Shown piece by piece: positions 45,408 through 55,239 of a stretch of DNA of 64,000 bases. Origin of the DNA: Lactarius indigo (Eukaryota; Basidiomycota; Agaricomycetes; Russulales; Russulaceae); assembly GCA_025766275.1 (NCBI GenBank), contig JAFKAC010000019.1, forward strand, positions 434,001-498,000, read 5' to 3'. The translations under genes and the position numbers were made by a program. A model generated the notes under the pieces. The model did not search any database. It was not told where the DNA came from and saw nothing but the letters and a program-made list of their open reading frames with translations. The number at the start of each line of letters is the position of its first letter. The stretch's first letter is position 1.

Positions 45408-47471
45408 GTGGCCGTAACAACAAGAGACCAGTGGACGAACTTCCGTCCTTACTCGCTCCAAAGAAGAGGAGAACGTAACGTCCCCACGCGCTTTTTACAA
45501 GCTGCCAGTTGGAGGGAACGACAAGAAGAAACCGGATACTTTGTGGAATTCAACGGACCTAGCAGGTTCCGCCCAGTTGAGTTCAACTTCGATCACCTGT
45601 GCTGGGTAGAGGTTACGTGGAACCCCATAGACTCCCAGTGGGACGCGGTACGACCAGCCGGACCCAGATACCGCTGCGACATCGACGCGCGGGAACTCAA
45701 CACCAGATCAGACTGGGGTCCCATTGACGGACAACTACGAGAACACTCCACAGGAGAAGTGGTAACGGAAGAAGAAAGTGAACCCAGTCAAGAAGAAAGT
45801 GAAGGACGAGATCCAAACCAGACAGAGACTAGCGGAGGGGCAGTACAGGATCTCCTCATAGAACGAGCTGAGTCTGCACACATCACCGAACCCGAACCTA
45901 TTCACATCCGATCCCCAGCCATCATGGCTACGATAACGCGCGCAATGGAAGAAGTCGCGATGGAAGAAGCGCGAGCAATACAAGAAGAGGCAAGAGATAT
46001 CATCATGCCCATCAACCCAGAAACAGGAGTACGTATGACCGCGGATGATGCCGCGATCTTCCGAGCCATAGGGTCAGACAGGGGAGACCCCCCGTCGGAA
46101 AGGCGGCCAGCAATGGAGTTACCCCCAGGAGTAGGAGGACCCGGAGACGATCCGCCACTGCCGTCAGGAGGAGGCATCCCATTCGATCTACGAAGAACCG
46201 AACCACCAAGAGGACCACCCCGCAATCCGCCAGGAGGTGGAGGGGGTGGAGGAGGTGGAGGCGGTGGTGACGCCGGAGGAGGGGATAGAGGTCACCCCAG
46301 CGAGAAATTAACCGGCGAGCCACCCTCTATTTTTGACGGAGACAGACTTAAAGTCGACCAATTCCTTACGCAGTGGCACGTCTATTGGGGCATGAATCTG
46401 GACGCCCCCATCATGCGCAACGATTACAGGAGGTGTCTCCTGTTCCTCTCATACATCAAAGGCGGAGCAGTCAGCGAATGGGTCCTATCCTTCCTGAACT
46501 GGCTCAATCGGCAAATACAACGGGGGATCAGCCCCTACACTCGAGGACTGTGGGACGCGGTGGCTGACGGTTTCAGCCAGAGATTCGAGAACACATTGGA
46601 ACGGGAGCAAGCACAAGCCATACTGCGAAAAGGTTTCAAAATGGCGGGGGAGGACATTGACAAGTACGTCAACGACTTCGAACAGTTAGCACGAAAGGCT
46701 CATTACCACCTCAACGAACCACAAACCATCGACCTGTTTACGTCGGGTCTACCCAAGGAACTTTTCAAAAACGCGTTCCAATTTGATGAACCAGTAACGT
46801 TCGACGACTGGAAGCGGGCAGTTCTCAAGCGACAAAAGAACTATATCCATCTCAAGGCGCGGCTCAACGAATACAAGAGTACAACGACCCAGCCAAAGAA
46901 GCAGACTGGTAACGCAGGATGGGCACTCCCGCAAAACCTACCACAGACCAACCCATGGGCCATGGACACCTCAGCTGATCGAGCCAAGGTGCGACTAGCC
47001 GGGTCCGAGGATATCGACTTCAATAAATTGCCTCATCACGAGTGGCCAGCACCACCCTTTCCCCCACGAGGAGGACCCGGAGCCAGAGGACGAGGAAGAG
47101 GCGGATCTAGGAGGGACTTAAGGAACGTCCTCTGCTATAACTGTCACGCTCCAGGCCACCTCTCACGAAATTGCCCATACCCCCGACAACAGAGACAGTG
47201 GCAGAACGCCCCATCTAGCAGCAGGATGACGGAGACTGCCTGGCCATTGCAATGGCCGGGATCCCCGGGACCCACGTCTCAATACGAACCGTCGCTGCCG
47301 GGGTATGCAACGCCGGCACCCAGCGCGACACCCGCACCACAAATTAAAGCAGCAAAAACGGCGGGAGAACAAGCGAAGGAATGGCTGACGCAGGTAGCCA
47401 ACAGTACGGACGAGGTGAAAGACCTCATACTTCAAGACCTGTGGGGAAAAGAGGGTTTTCAGAGCGCCTGA
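45408..47471 (+). CDS. gag of element D
   Basis: Gag, 687 codons counted from GTG at 45408 (context CACCGTGGC). The first ATG in any frame downstream of the predicted RNA start is at 45924, codon 173 of this frame. Order: conserved N-terminal region (1-120), acidic Glu/Ser linker, Pro/Gly-rich linker with a poly-Gly run (about 276-292), capsid-like region (about 315-455, FLTQWHVYWGMN to SGLPKELFKNAF), Arg/Gly-rich segment, zinc knuckle CYNCHAPGHLSRNC (576-589), and a tail ending LWGKEGFQSA. Overlaps pol by 91 nt. It differs from the E copy by His versus Arg in the FD(H/R)LCW segment. Confidence 0.9.
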   Translation: MAVTTRDQWTNFRPYSLQRRGERNVPTRFLQAASWRERQEETGYFVEFNGPSRFRPVEFNFDHLCWVEVTWNPIDSQWDAVRPAGPRYRCDIDARELNTRSDWGPIDGQLREHSTGEVVTEEESEPSQEESEGRDPNQTETSGGAVQDLLIERAESAHITEPEPIHIRSPAIMATITRAMEEVAMEEARAIQEEARDIIMPINPETGVRMTADDAAIFRAIGSDRGDPPSERRPAMELPPGVGGPGDDPPLPSGGGIPFDLRRTEPPRGPPRNPPGGGGGGGGGGGGDAGGGDRGHPSEKLTGEPPSIFDGDRLKVDQFLTQWHVYWGMNLDAPIMRNDYRRCLLFLSYIKGGAVSEWVLSFLNWLNRQIQRGISPYTRGLWDAVADGFSQRFENTLEREQAQAILRKGFKMAGEDIDKYVNDFEQLARKAHYHLNEPQTIDLFTSGLPKELFKNAFQFDEPVTFDDWKRAVLKRQKNYIHLKARLNEYKSTTTQPKKQTGNAGWALPQNLPQTNPWAMDTSADRAKVRLAGSEDIDFNKLPHHEWPAPPFPPRGGPGARGRGRGGSRRDLRNVLCYNCHAPGHLSRNCPYPRQQRQWQNAPSSSRMTETAWPLQWPGSPGPTSQYEPSLPGYATPAPSATPAPQIKAAKTAGEQAKEWLTQVANSTDEVKDLILQDLWGKEGFQSA

Positions 47472-47875
47472 ACCCGTCAGTCTGGGTGAGGGCTTTACGA
47501 TGTAATTCTGTAATTGTGACAACGCGCTATCGATCTTTGCGAATCCCAGTGACTGTCCACACGAATTACCAAACGACTGAAACAAATGCATTGGTGGACT
47601 CTGGAGCCACCGACAATTTCATCCGACCAAGAATGGCGGCCCGGGCAGGGATCCCGATATGGCCCTTAGAAACACCTCGCAAGATATGGAACATAGACAA
47701 TACGGAAAACAAAGCTGGGTTAATCACTCATTATGTTAACCTAGAAGTGAAAACACGCGGACAGATTAAAAGAATGACCTTTCTGGTCACCGACCTCGGC
47801 AGCGAAGACATGGTGCTGGGCTATCCATGGCTAAGCGCCTTCGAGCCTACGATTAGTTGGGCAACAGCAACCGTG
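47381..47875 (+). pseudogene. pol of element D, 5' part, interrupted by element E
   Basis: Protease region of Pol with the active-site motif ALVDSGATDNF. It is in the -1 frame relative to gag and is expected to be reached by frameshift at 47453-47459. The first ATG of the frame (47381) lies inside gag and is probably not used. The gene is cut after WATATV by element E and continues at 55777. Confidence 0.9.
47453..47459 (+). promoter_or_regulatory. Putative -1 frameshift site GGGTTTT, gag/pol of element D
   Basis: G GGT TTT in the gag frame, 12 bases before the gag stop codon. A second slippery pattern, G GGA AAA, precedes it at 47444-47450 in family 2 only. The heptamer GGGTTTT is the one kept in both families. 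Confidence 0.7.
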
Positions 47876-48412
47876 TGTAACGTCGCCACGACGTTTAGCT
47901 CGACTTGAGCTCGATTGGCGGTAACAACTTAGCTATGTGGTGGTCTCAACCTTGAAGACGCGGAGGTCCAAGTCTTTGCTTTGGTGAATACACGAAGGTA
48001 CACCAGCAAGTCGAAGATTCTGGCGTTGCGATTTGGATCGGAGCGAAGAGAGTCTAGAGTCGAAGAGAAATAAGAGAAGAGAGGAGAAGAGAGATAAGTG
48101 ACGATTCAAGAAGACCAAGATGGCGTATCTTGGTCTTCACATCCTATCTTAAATACATATTCGACAGGCTTTCAAGCGCTGCCATGAGTCACAGTAAGTA
48201 AGCGTCCAACGTATCGCAGAAACAACTCAACGCCACAACTACTAGTACTTGTACTAGTATCGAGTCATCCAGGGCCCGCTCAGTCAGCTATCGTACCGTA
48301 TCGCCTATCGCACCACCGTATCACCGTAAGTAAGTCCGCAACTAATCTACCTTACCGCCGTAGTTGCAACCGGTACAGTAAGGGTACAGTCCATCCGAGT
48401 CGAAACGTAACA
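47876..48412 (-). repeat. 3' LTR of element E
   Basis: 537 bp, minus-strand orientation. The polypurine tract is on its internal side (TCACCCTCCTTTC on the plus strand, 48413-48425). Confidence 0.92.
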
Positions 48413-48441
48413 TCACCCTCCTTTCAGCGTGAGGCCCCGAC

Positions 48442-51400
48442 TCACCGAAAGTCTCTGGCCGGCCAATCGCGCTGCTCGTCGGCAATGCGCTCGAGTGCCG
48501 TGGCGCGCTCCAGTCGGTAGATGGAGTCTTGTCGGTCGCTTTGGGCGCACGCGATCATATCGCGGAGTTGGGCCACCCTGGCGCGAAGTCGCTCCAGTTC
48601 GAAACTGGCCGCGCGGTAGCGCGTGACTTCCGCCGTAAGCGTCTCGTCGTTGATGCGGTTGAGGGCGCGGTCCGTGATCTTGTCCGCGGCGAAGATGACG
48701 AGGTCTTCGTGGGGGTATGTGGGGCGCAGCGCGGCACTGACGTGTGGCTCGGCGTAGAGAGGCTTACCGTATAGATGGGGAGAGCCTGGTATCACCCCGA
48801 GTATGAGGGGGTCTGCCCCTCCAATAATCTGGACGTGAGATGCGTCCCTCTCTACTCCGTCGGGCCCGGTGATGGGGTATGGAATGTGATGGGGTCGTCG
48901 ATTTGCCCGGAACCCCTCAGGCGCAATAACGTGCGCGGGGTCGTCAGCGGCGGTGAAGGGACGGTGGTCTGCGGCGCCTGGTACACGCACACGTCCTCGA
49001 TACATGGCGCTCCCGTCAGAGTTGACGAGCCAGGGTGTGATGCGGGGATCAGTAGGGTCGCTTTTCGTTCGAAGGAAGGCGTGGCGTGCCGGGTAGTAAT
49101 CGTCGTCGTCATGGCCAGCCTCAGCAGCCTCCATCGCTGCCGCCGCTCTCGCATCTCTCTCAGTCGGGCCGCGGCCGAGTCTAACTGTTCCTTCTGCCAC
49201 TCCGCCGCTACCCTCCTCCATCCGTCCAACTCGTACTCCAGGAGAGCTTGAACGCTCGTCGTTGCGCGGGAAAACTCCGCGAACGCCGACGAGGTCGTCG
49301 CTTGGGGGGATGGCAGCGATGGGCTCGCGCGCCCCGTGTTCGTCGCGGAAGACATGGGCGACGGCGGACTCGTCGTTGGGCTGTTGCGTGGGGTCTGGGA
49401 ATCGGGCAAGGACATTTGCCCACTCTTGCGCGGTGATACGGCCCTCTGGTTGGCCGATAGGTGTGTACGGGGTGATTTGGGTGTTGGGAACCTCAGTCTC
49501 GTCGTCTTCTGCGAGGAGGGCCCGGGCGTCTTCGGCAAGGGAGTCGAGGAGTATCGCTTGGGTGACATGTCGTAGAGGGGAAGTGGGCATGAGAGTGGAT
49601 ATGGTAGAGCGAAGGAAAAGGGGATGACTCTCCTGGACGACGACCGACCCCTTTTTAACCGTTGCCCCGTGTGCTTGCGCTTCCTGAAAGAGGCGTAGCG
49701 CTTCCGGTGCAAAGACGTCATCCTTATTGACCCACTGATTCTCCGAGTCCGGGTATCCCTTCCACTTGACGAGGTATTGGAGCCTTCTTCCTCTGCCGAA
49801 ATGCCGAGAGTCCAGGATGGCCTCGACTTCGTATTCCTCTTCTCCATCGATCAACTCGGGCGGCGGTCGTGTGAAGTTTTCCCCGTGAAGGGGGGTTTGT
49901 TTGTATGGCGTGAGAAGATCGATGTGGAATACTGGGTGAATGCTCCACTGCGCGGGAAGCTCTAATCGATAATTGTAAGGGGACATCACCTGTGTCACCC
50001 GGAATGGTCCGTGGCGTCGCGCCGCTAATTTCGCCGTGGGTTGATTGGTTCGGAGATGTTTTCCTTCCAGCCACACGAGGTCTCCTATCTTGAACTTGGG
50101 CGTATCTTTATTGCGTACCCACGCCTCTTGAGCTCGTTTCATGAGGCGCTGAGCGTCTTCTCGAGCTTCTTTCAGCTGTGTTAGCCGTCTTGTGACTTGC
50201 GGAAGGGGAGATGGCTTATCGGTCCAATCCGCTTGTGGGTCATACCCCATCAGAAGCTGAAACGGAGATTGTTTCGTGTGCTCATGTGGCCAGTTATTAT
50301 GAGCGAATTCGGCGATTGGCAGATAAGCAACCCAGTTGTCTTGTCGCTCGTTTACCCAGAAGCGCAGGTACTGTTCCAACCACTGGTTGGTGCGCTCGGA
50401 TTGTCCATCGGTCCGTGGGTGGTACGCTGTTGATATGTTTTGTTGGATGCCTAGGACTCGGCATACTTCTCTGGTGAATTTTGATGCGAATCGTGGATCT
50501 CTGTCACTAATGCACTTGCGCGGTAATCCGAAGCGTTTAAATACATGAGCCACGTACAGGGCTGCGGTTTCCTCAGCTGTTATCTCTTCCCGACAAGGGA
50601 TAAAGATGGAGGCCTTGCTGCAGTCGTGGTCCGTGACTGTTAGTATGCTGTCGTACCCTTGTGACAGCGGCAGTTTGGTGATAAAGTCCATGGCTATGGT
50701 TTGGAAGGGTGCGGCGTCCAGTACTGGCGTGATGGGATGCAGCGCGGCTCGTATGGGTCTTGTGTTTACTTTGTTTCGCTGACATTCCGCGCAGCCTTGG
50801 ACGTACTCGTACACGTCCTTTCGTAATCGCGGCCACCAGTAGTGTCGTTCCAAGATTCGCTGCGTTCTTGCCACTCCGGGGTGGCCGTGTATTGGTAAGT
50901 CGTGGTGGTCGTGTATTAGCACCCGATATGTCGAGGCTGGTCCAGTGATCACGAACCTGCCGTCTTTATACCATTCTCCTTCTATCTTTTTGAGGTTATG
51001 GGGGTTTACCCATACCTTGATTACTTCGTCGTCTTGTTGGTGACGTGGTTGGAGCAGGTTCGGGTTCGCGGTGAAGGTGCGCGCGACGTTGAGAGTTCTC
51101 ACAAAGACTTCGGGAGGCAGGACAACCACTTCACTGTTGTCGTCTTCTCCCTGATTGTAGTCCGGTCGTCTTGAGAGTGCGTCTGCTCGACCGTTGTTTT
51201 TTCCTTTGATGTGGTGAATCTCGAAGTCGTACTCAGAAAGCTCGAGTACTTCCCTGGCAACTCGCCTGCTGATCTTCTGTGGCGACCTCCAATATTGTAG
51301 GTTGAGATGGTCTGAATAAATCTTAACTTTATGTGGGGCTCCAGCGAGCAGCGGTCTCCAGTTTCGCAATGCCTTGACTATTGCGAGCAACTCTAAGTCG

Positions 51401-53247
51401 TAGATGTCATAGTTTCGCTCTGCCTCCGAGAGCGTGGCTGAGTAATAGCCTATAGGGTGTCGCTTTCCGTCAGACTTTCGTTGTAAAAGTACGGCTCCCA
51501 CCGCGTATCCGGAAGCGTCAACTTCCAATTCGAACGGGTCTTGGAGGACTGGGTGCGCCAATACCGGTTCCTCGGTCACGAGGCGTTTGAGGGTATTGAA
51601 TGCGTTGTTTTCCTCGTCAGTCCACTTCCATTCTGCGTCTTTTCTAGTTAGTTTGGTGAGTGGTTTGGCATGGGTTGCGAATCCGCGGATGAAAAGTCTG
51701 TAAAAGTTGCAGAAGCCCAAGAACGATCGAACGTCTTTGACTTTTGTTGGCGTAGGCCAGTCTTTGATGCCTTGGACTTTTACAGGGTCCATTCGGGTCA
51801 CCCCCCTTTCAAGGATTACCCCCAGGTAATCCATCCGCGGTTGGTGGAATAGGCACTTCTCGAGTTTGAAGTAGAGGTCGTGTTCGCGTGCGACACTCAG
51901 TACGTCGCGTACGGCGGCGATATGAGCCGCTAGATCGTGGTTAAAATGAGTGGCTATGCCAATGTCATCCATGTAAACACGTATCGTAGTCCCCAGACGT
52001 TCGTGTTTCGCGATCGTATCACGGTAGATGTGATTCATCATCGCCTGGAAGGTTGCGGGAGAGTTGGTGAGGCCGAAGAACATGACTGTGGGTTCAAAAA
52101 GGCCGAATTTGGTTTTAAATGCCGCTTTTTCTTGATCTCCGTCGCGAATACGGATGTTGTTATAGCCCCAACGGATATCAAGCTTTGTATAGATGTGGGC
52201 GTTGCTGAGGTCCAGAATAAGGTCTTGAATGAGCGGCAGCGGATATTGGTTGCGAATAGTGTGTGAGTTAATCACACGGTAGTCCTGTACCGGGCGTAGT
52301 TTTCCGTCCTTCTTTTTGATAAAGAAAAAGGAGGAGGCGTACGGCGAGATAGAAGGGCGTAGATATCCCTGTTTCAGTTTTTCATCGAGGAATTCCTTCA
52401 ATTCGCCCTCTTCCTTTTGCGTCATAGGGTAGATTTTACAATCGATCGCCGCTGGCGCCGATGGCTTGAAGTCAATAGCATGATCCCAGGGTCGAGACGG
52501 AGGGAATCGGTGTGAGGCTTGCTCGTTGAACAATATGCTGTATTCTGCATATACCGGCGGCAGCACCGCTGCCGTTTGTTGTTGTTTTGCTGATATTGCC
52601 AACTCTGTCGAAGTAGTGGCTCTTACGAAGATTTCTTCTTCCTCTAATTCTTGGATAATTGCCTCTTTTTCTGCTACGATCAGAGCCCGCACGGCGGGTG
52701 TCGTGAGTAATTCCTCAGTAGTAGCCAGGACTACCGGTTGCGTGTCCGGGTGCACGGTTGCTGTTGCCCAACTAATCGTAGGCTCGAAGGCGCTTAGCCA
52801 TGGATAGCCCAGCACCATGTCTTCGCTGCCGAGGTCGGTGACCAGAAAGGTCATTCTTTTAATCTGTCCGCGTGTTTTCACTTCTAGGTTAACATAATGA
52901 GTGATTAACCCAGCTTTGTTTTCCGTATTGTCTATGTTCCATATCTTGCGAGGTGTTTCTAAGGGCCATATCGGGATCCCTGCCCGGGCCGCCATTCTTG
53001 GTCGGATGAAATTGTCGGTGGCTCCAGAGTCCACCAATGCATTTGTTTCAGTCGTTTGGTAATTCGTGTGGACAGTCACTGGGATTCGCAAAGATCGATA
53101 GCGCGTTGTCACAATTACAGAATTACATCGTAAAGCCCTCACCCAGACTGACGGGTTCAGGCGCTCTGAAAACCCTCTTTTCCCCACAGGTCTTGAAGTA
53201 TGAGGTCTTTCACCTCGTCCGTACTGTTGGCTACCTGCGTCAGCCAT
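48442..53247 (-). CDS. pol of element E, intact
   Basis: Single 1601-codon frame, -1 relative to gag; the part used after frameshift starts near residue 26 (FSERLNP). Order: aspartic protease (D73-S-G-A76), reverse transcriptase (YPLPLIQDLI, active site Y425-M-D-D428), RNase H (D577 in EVDASG; YDIYDLELLAIVKAL), integrase zinc-binding HHCC (about 780-825), integrase core with D854, D915 and E951 (spacings 61 and 36, normal for the DDE triad), GPY-like region (HGPFRVTQVMSPYNYRLELP), chromodomain (about 1136-1195, YLVKWKGYPDSENQW) and an extension of about 400 residues. The extension has a conserved block (DASHVQIIGGADPLILG, LYGKPLYAEPH) and a probable C-terminal coiled coil (LTAEVTRYRAASFELERLRA). 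The chromodomain predicts targeting of integration to marked chromatin. Confidence 0.94.
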   Translation of the reverse strand: MADAGSQQYGRGERPHTSRPVGKRGFSERLNPSVWVRALRCNSVIVTTRYRSLRIPVTVHTNYQTTETNALVDSGATDNFIRPRMAARAGIPIWPLETPRKIWNIDNTENKAGLITHYVNLEVKTRGQIKRMTFLVTDLGSEDMVLGYPWLSAFEPTISWATATVHPDTQPVVLATTEELLTTPAVRALIVAEKEAIIQELEEEEIFVRATTSTELAISAKQQQTAAVLPPVYAEYSILFNEQASHRFPPSRPWDHAIDFKPSAPAAIDCKIYPMTQKEEGELKEFLDEKLKQGYLRPSISPYASSFFFIKKKDGKLRPVQDYRVINSHTIRNQYPLPLIQDLILDLSNAHIYTKLDIRWGYNNIRIRDGDQEKAAFKTKFGLFEPTVMFFGLTNSPATFQAMMNHIYRDTIAKHERLGTTIRVYMDDIGIATHFNHDLAAHIAAVRDVLSVAREHDLYFKLEKCLFHQPRMDYLGVILERGVTRMDPVKVQGIKDWPTPTKVKDVRSFLGFCNFYRLFIRGFATHAKPLTKLTRKDAEWKWTDEENNAFNTLKRLVTEEPVLAHPVLQDPFELEVDASGYAVGAVLLQRKSDGKRHPIGYYSATLSEAERNYDIYDLELLAIVKALRNWRPLLAGAPHKVKIYSDHLNLQYWRSPQKISRRVAREVLELSEYDFEIHHIKGKNNGRADALSRRPDYNQGEDDNSEVVVLPPEVFVRTLNVARTFTANPNLLQPRHQQDDEVIKVWVNPHNLKKIEGEWYKDGRFVITGPASTYRVLIHDHHDLPIHGHPGVARTQRILERHYWWPRLRKDVYEYVQGCAECQRNKVNTRPIRAALHPITPVLDAAPFQTIAMDFITKLPLSQGYDSILTVTDHDCSKASIFIPCREEITAEETAALYVAHVFKRFGLPRKCISDRDPRFASKFTREVCRVLGIQQNISTAYHPRTDGQSERTNQWLEQYLRFWVNERQDNWVAYLPIAEFAHNNWPHEHTKQSPFQLLMGYDPQADWTDKPSPLPQVTRRLTQLKEAREDAQRLMKRAQEAWVRNKDTPKFKIGDLVWLEGKHLRTNQPTAKLAARRHGPFRVTQVMSPYNYRLELPAQWSIHPVFHIDLLTPYKQTPLHGENFTRPPPELIDGEEEYEVEAILDSRHFGRGRRLQYLVKWKGYPDSENQWVNKDDVFAPEALRLFQEAQAHGATVKKGSVVVQESHPLFLRSTISTLMPTSPLRHVTQAILLDSLAEDARALLAEDDETEVPNTQITPYTPIGQPEGRITAQEWANVLARFPDPTQQPNDESAVAHVFRDEHGAREPIAAIPPSDDLVGVRGVFPRNDERSSSPGVRVGRMEEGSGGVAEGTVRLGRGPTERDARAAAAMEAAEAGHDDDDYYPARHAFLRTKSDPTDPRITPWLVNSDGSAMYRGRVRVPGAADHRPFTAADDPAHVIAPEGFRANRRPHHIPYPITGPDGVERDASHVQIIGGADPLILGVIPGSPHLYGKPLYAEPHVSAALRPTYPHEDLVIFAADKITDRALNRINDETLTAEVTRYRAASFELERLRARVAQLRDMIACAQSDRQDSIYRLERATALERIADEQRDWPARDFR

Positions 53248-55220
53248 TCCTTCGCTTGTTCTCCCGCCGTTTTTGCTGCTTTAATTTGTGGTGCGGGTGT
53301 CGCGCTGGGTGCCGGCGTTGCATACCCCGGCAGCGACGGTTCGTATTGAGACGTGGGTCCCGGGGATCCCGGCCATTGCAATGGCCAGGCAGTCTCCGTC
53401 ATCCTGCTGCTAGATGGGGCGTTCTGCCACTGTCTCTGTTGTCGGGGGTATGGGCAATTTCGTGAGAGGTGTCCTGGAGCGTGACAGTTATAGCAGAGGA
53501 CGTTCCTTAAGTCCCTCCTAGATCCGCCTCTTCCTCGTCCTCTGGCTCCGGGTCCTCCTCGTGGGGGAAAGGGTGGTGCTGGCCACTCGTGATGAGGCAA
53601 TTTATTGAAGTCGATATCCTCGGACCCGGCTAGTCGCACCTTGGCTCGATCAGCCGAGGTGTCCATGGCCCATGGGTTGGTCTGTGGTAGGTTTTGCGGG
53701 AGTGCCCATCCTGCGTTACCAGTCTGCTTCTTTGGCTGGGTCGTTGTACTCTTGTATTCGTTGAGCCGCGCCTTGAGATGGATGTAGTTCTTTTGTCGCT
53801 TGAGAACTGCCCGCTTCCAGTCGTCGAACGTTACTGGTTCATCAAATTGGAACGCGTTTTTGAAAAGTTCCTTGGGTAGACCCGACGTAAACAGGTCGAT
53901 GGTTTGTGGTTCGTTGAGGTGGTAATGAGCCTTTCGTGCTAACTGTTCGAAGTCGTTGACGTACTTGTCAATGTCCTCCCCCGCCATTTTGAAACCTTTT
54001 CGCAGTATGGCTTGTGCTTGCTCCCGTTCCAATGTGTTCTCGAATCTCTGGCTGAAACCGTCAGCCACCGCGTCCCACAGTCCTCGAGTGTAGGGGCTGA
54101 TCCCCCGTTGTATTTGCCGATTGAGCCAGTTCAGGAAGGATAGGACCCATTCGCTGACTGCTCCGCCTTTGATGTATGAGAGGAACAGGAGACACCTCCT
54201 GTAATCGTTGCGCATGATGGGGGCGTCCAGATTCATGCCCCAATAGACGTGCCACTGCGTAAGGAATTGGTCGACTTTAAGTCTGTCTCCGTCAAAAATA
54301 GAGGGTGGCTCGCCGGTTAATTTCTCGCTGGGGTGACCTCTATCCCCTCCTCCGGCGTCACCACCGCCTCCACCTCCTCCACCCCCTCCACCTCCTGGCG
54401 GATTGCGGGGTGGTCCTCTTGGTGGTTCGGTTCTTCGTAGATCGAATGGGATGCCTCCTCCTGACGGCAGTGGCGGATCGTCTCCGGGTCCTCCTACTCC
54501 TGGGGGTAACTCCATTGCTGGCCGCCTTTCCGACGGGGGGTCTCCCCTGTCTGACCCTATGGCTCGGAAGATCGCGGCATCATCCGCGGTCATACGTACT
54601 CCTGTTTCTGGGTTGATGGGCATGATGATATCTCTTGCCTCTTCTTGTATTGCTCGCGCTTCTTCCATCGCGACTTCTTCCATTGCGCGCGTTATCGTAG
54701 CCATGATGGCTGGGGATCGGATGTGAATAGGTTCGGGTTCGGTGATGTGTGCAGACTCAGCTCGTTCTATGAGGAGATCCTGTACTGCCCCTCCGCTAGT
54801 CTCTGTCTGGTTTGGATCTCGTCCTTCACTTTCTTCTTGACTGGGTTCACTTTCTTCTTCCGTTACCACTTCTCCTGTGGAGTGTTCTCGTAATTGTCCG
54901 TCAATGGGACCCCAGTCTGATCTGGTGTTGAGTTCCCGCGCGTCGATGTCGCAGCGGTATCTGGGTCCGGCTGGTCGTACCGCGTCCCACTGGGAGTCTA
55001 TGGGGTTCCACGTAACCTCTACCCAGCACAGGCGATCGAAGTTGAACTCAACTGGGCGGAACCTGCTAGGTCCGTTGAATTCCACAAAGTATCCGGTTTC
55101 TTCTTGTCGTTCCCTCCAACTGGCAGCTTGTAAAAAGCGCGTGGGGACGTTACGTTCTCCTCTTCTTTGGAGCGAGTAAGGACGGAAGTTCGTCCACTGG
55201 TCTCTTGTTGTTACGGCCAC
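53157..55220 (-). CDS. gag of element E, intact
   Basis: 687 codons from GTG at 55220, near identical to the D copy, with the same domain order: N-terminal conserved region, acidic and Gly-rich linkers, capsid-like region, and zinc knuckle CYNCHAPGHLSRNC. The first in-frame ATG is 172 codons downstream, at 54704. The frameshift heptamer is at 53169-53175. Confidence 0.92.
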   Translation of the reverse strand: MAVTTRDQWTNFRPYSLQRRGERNVPTRFLQAASWRERQEETGYFVEFNGPSRFRPVEFNFDRLCWVEVTWNPIDSQWDAVRPAGPRYRCDIDARELNTRSDWGPIDGQLREHSTGEVVTEEESEPSQEESEGRDPNQTETSGGAVQDLLIERAESAHITEPEPIHIRSPAIMATITRAMEEVAMEEARAIQEEARDIIMPINPETGVRMTADDAAIFRAIGSDRGDPPSERRPAMELPPGVGGPGDDPPLPSGGGIPFDLRRTEPPRGPPRNPPGGGGGGGGGGGGDAGGGDRGHPSEKLTGEPPSIFDGDRLKVDQFLTQWHVYWGMNLDAPIMRNDYRRCLLFLSYIKGGAVSEWVLSFLNWLNRQIQRGISPYTRGLWDAVADGFSQRFENTLEREQAQAILRKGFKMAGEDIDKYVNDFEQLARKAHYHLNEPQTIDLFTSGLPKELFKNAFQFDEPVTFDDWKRAVLKRQKNYIHLKARLNEYKSTTTQPKKQTGNAGWALPQNLPQTNPWAMDTSADRAKVRLAGSEDIDFNKLPHHEWPAPPFPPRGGPGARGRGRGGSRRDLRNVLCYNCHAPGHLSRNCPYPRQQRQWQNAPSSSRMTETAWPLQWPGSPGPTSQYEPSLPGYATPAPSATPAPQIKAAKTAGEQAKEWLTQVANSTDEVKDLILQDLWGKEGFQSA
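53169..53175 (-). promoter_or_regulatory. Putative -1 frameshift site GGGTTTT, gag/pol of element E
   Basis: Same phase and position as in element D. It links the 687-codon gag to the 1601-codon pol in the only intact element. Confidence 0.7.
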
Positions 55221-55239
55221 GGTGGAATCTTGGTCTTAA

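Noticed and set aside
47381..47471. ATG at 47381 as the true start of pol
   Set aside because: It lies inside gag in the overlap; the conserved in-phase GGGTTTT heptamer better explains Pol expression as Gag-Pol.
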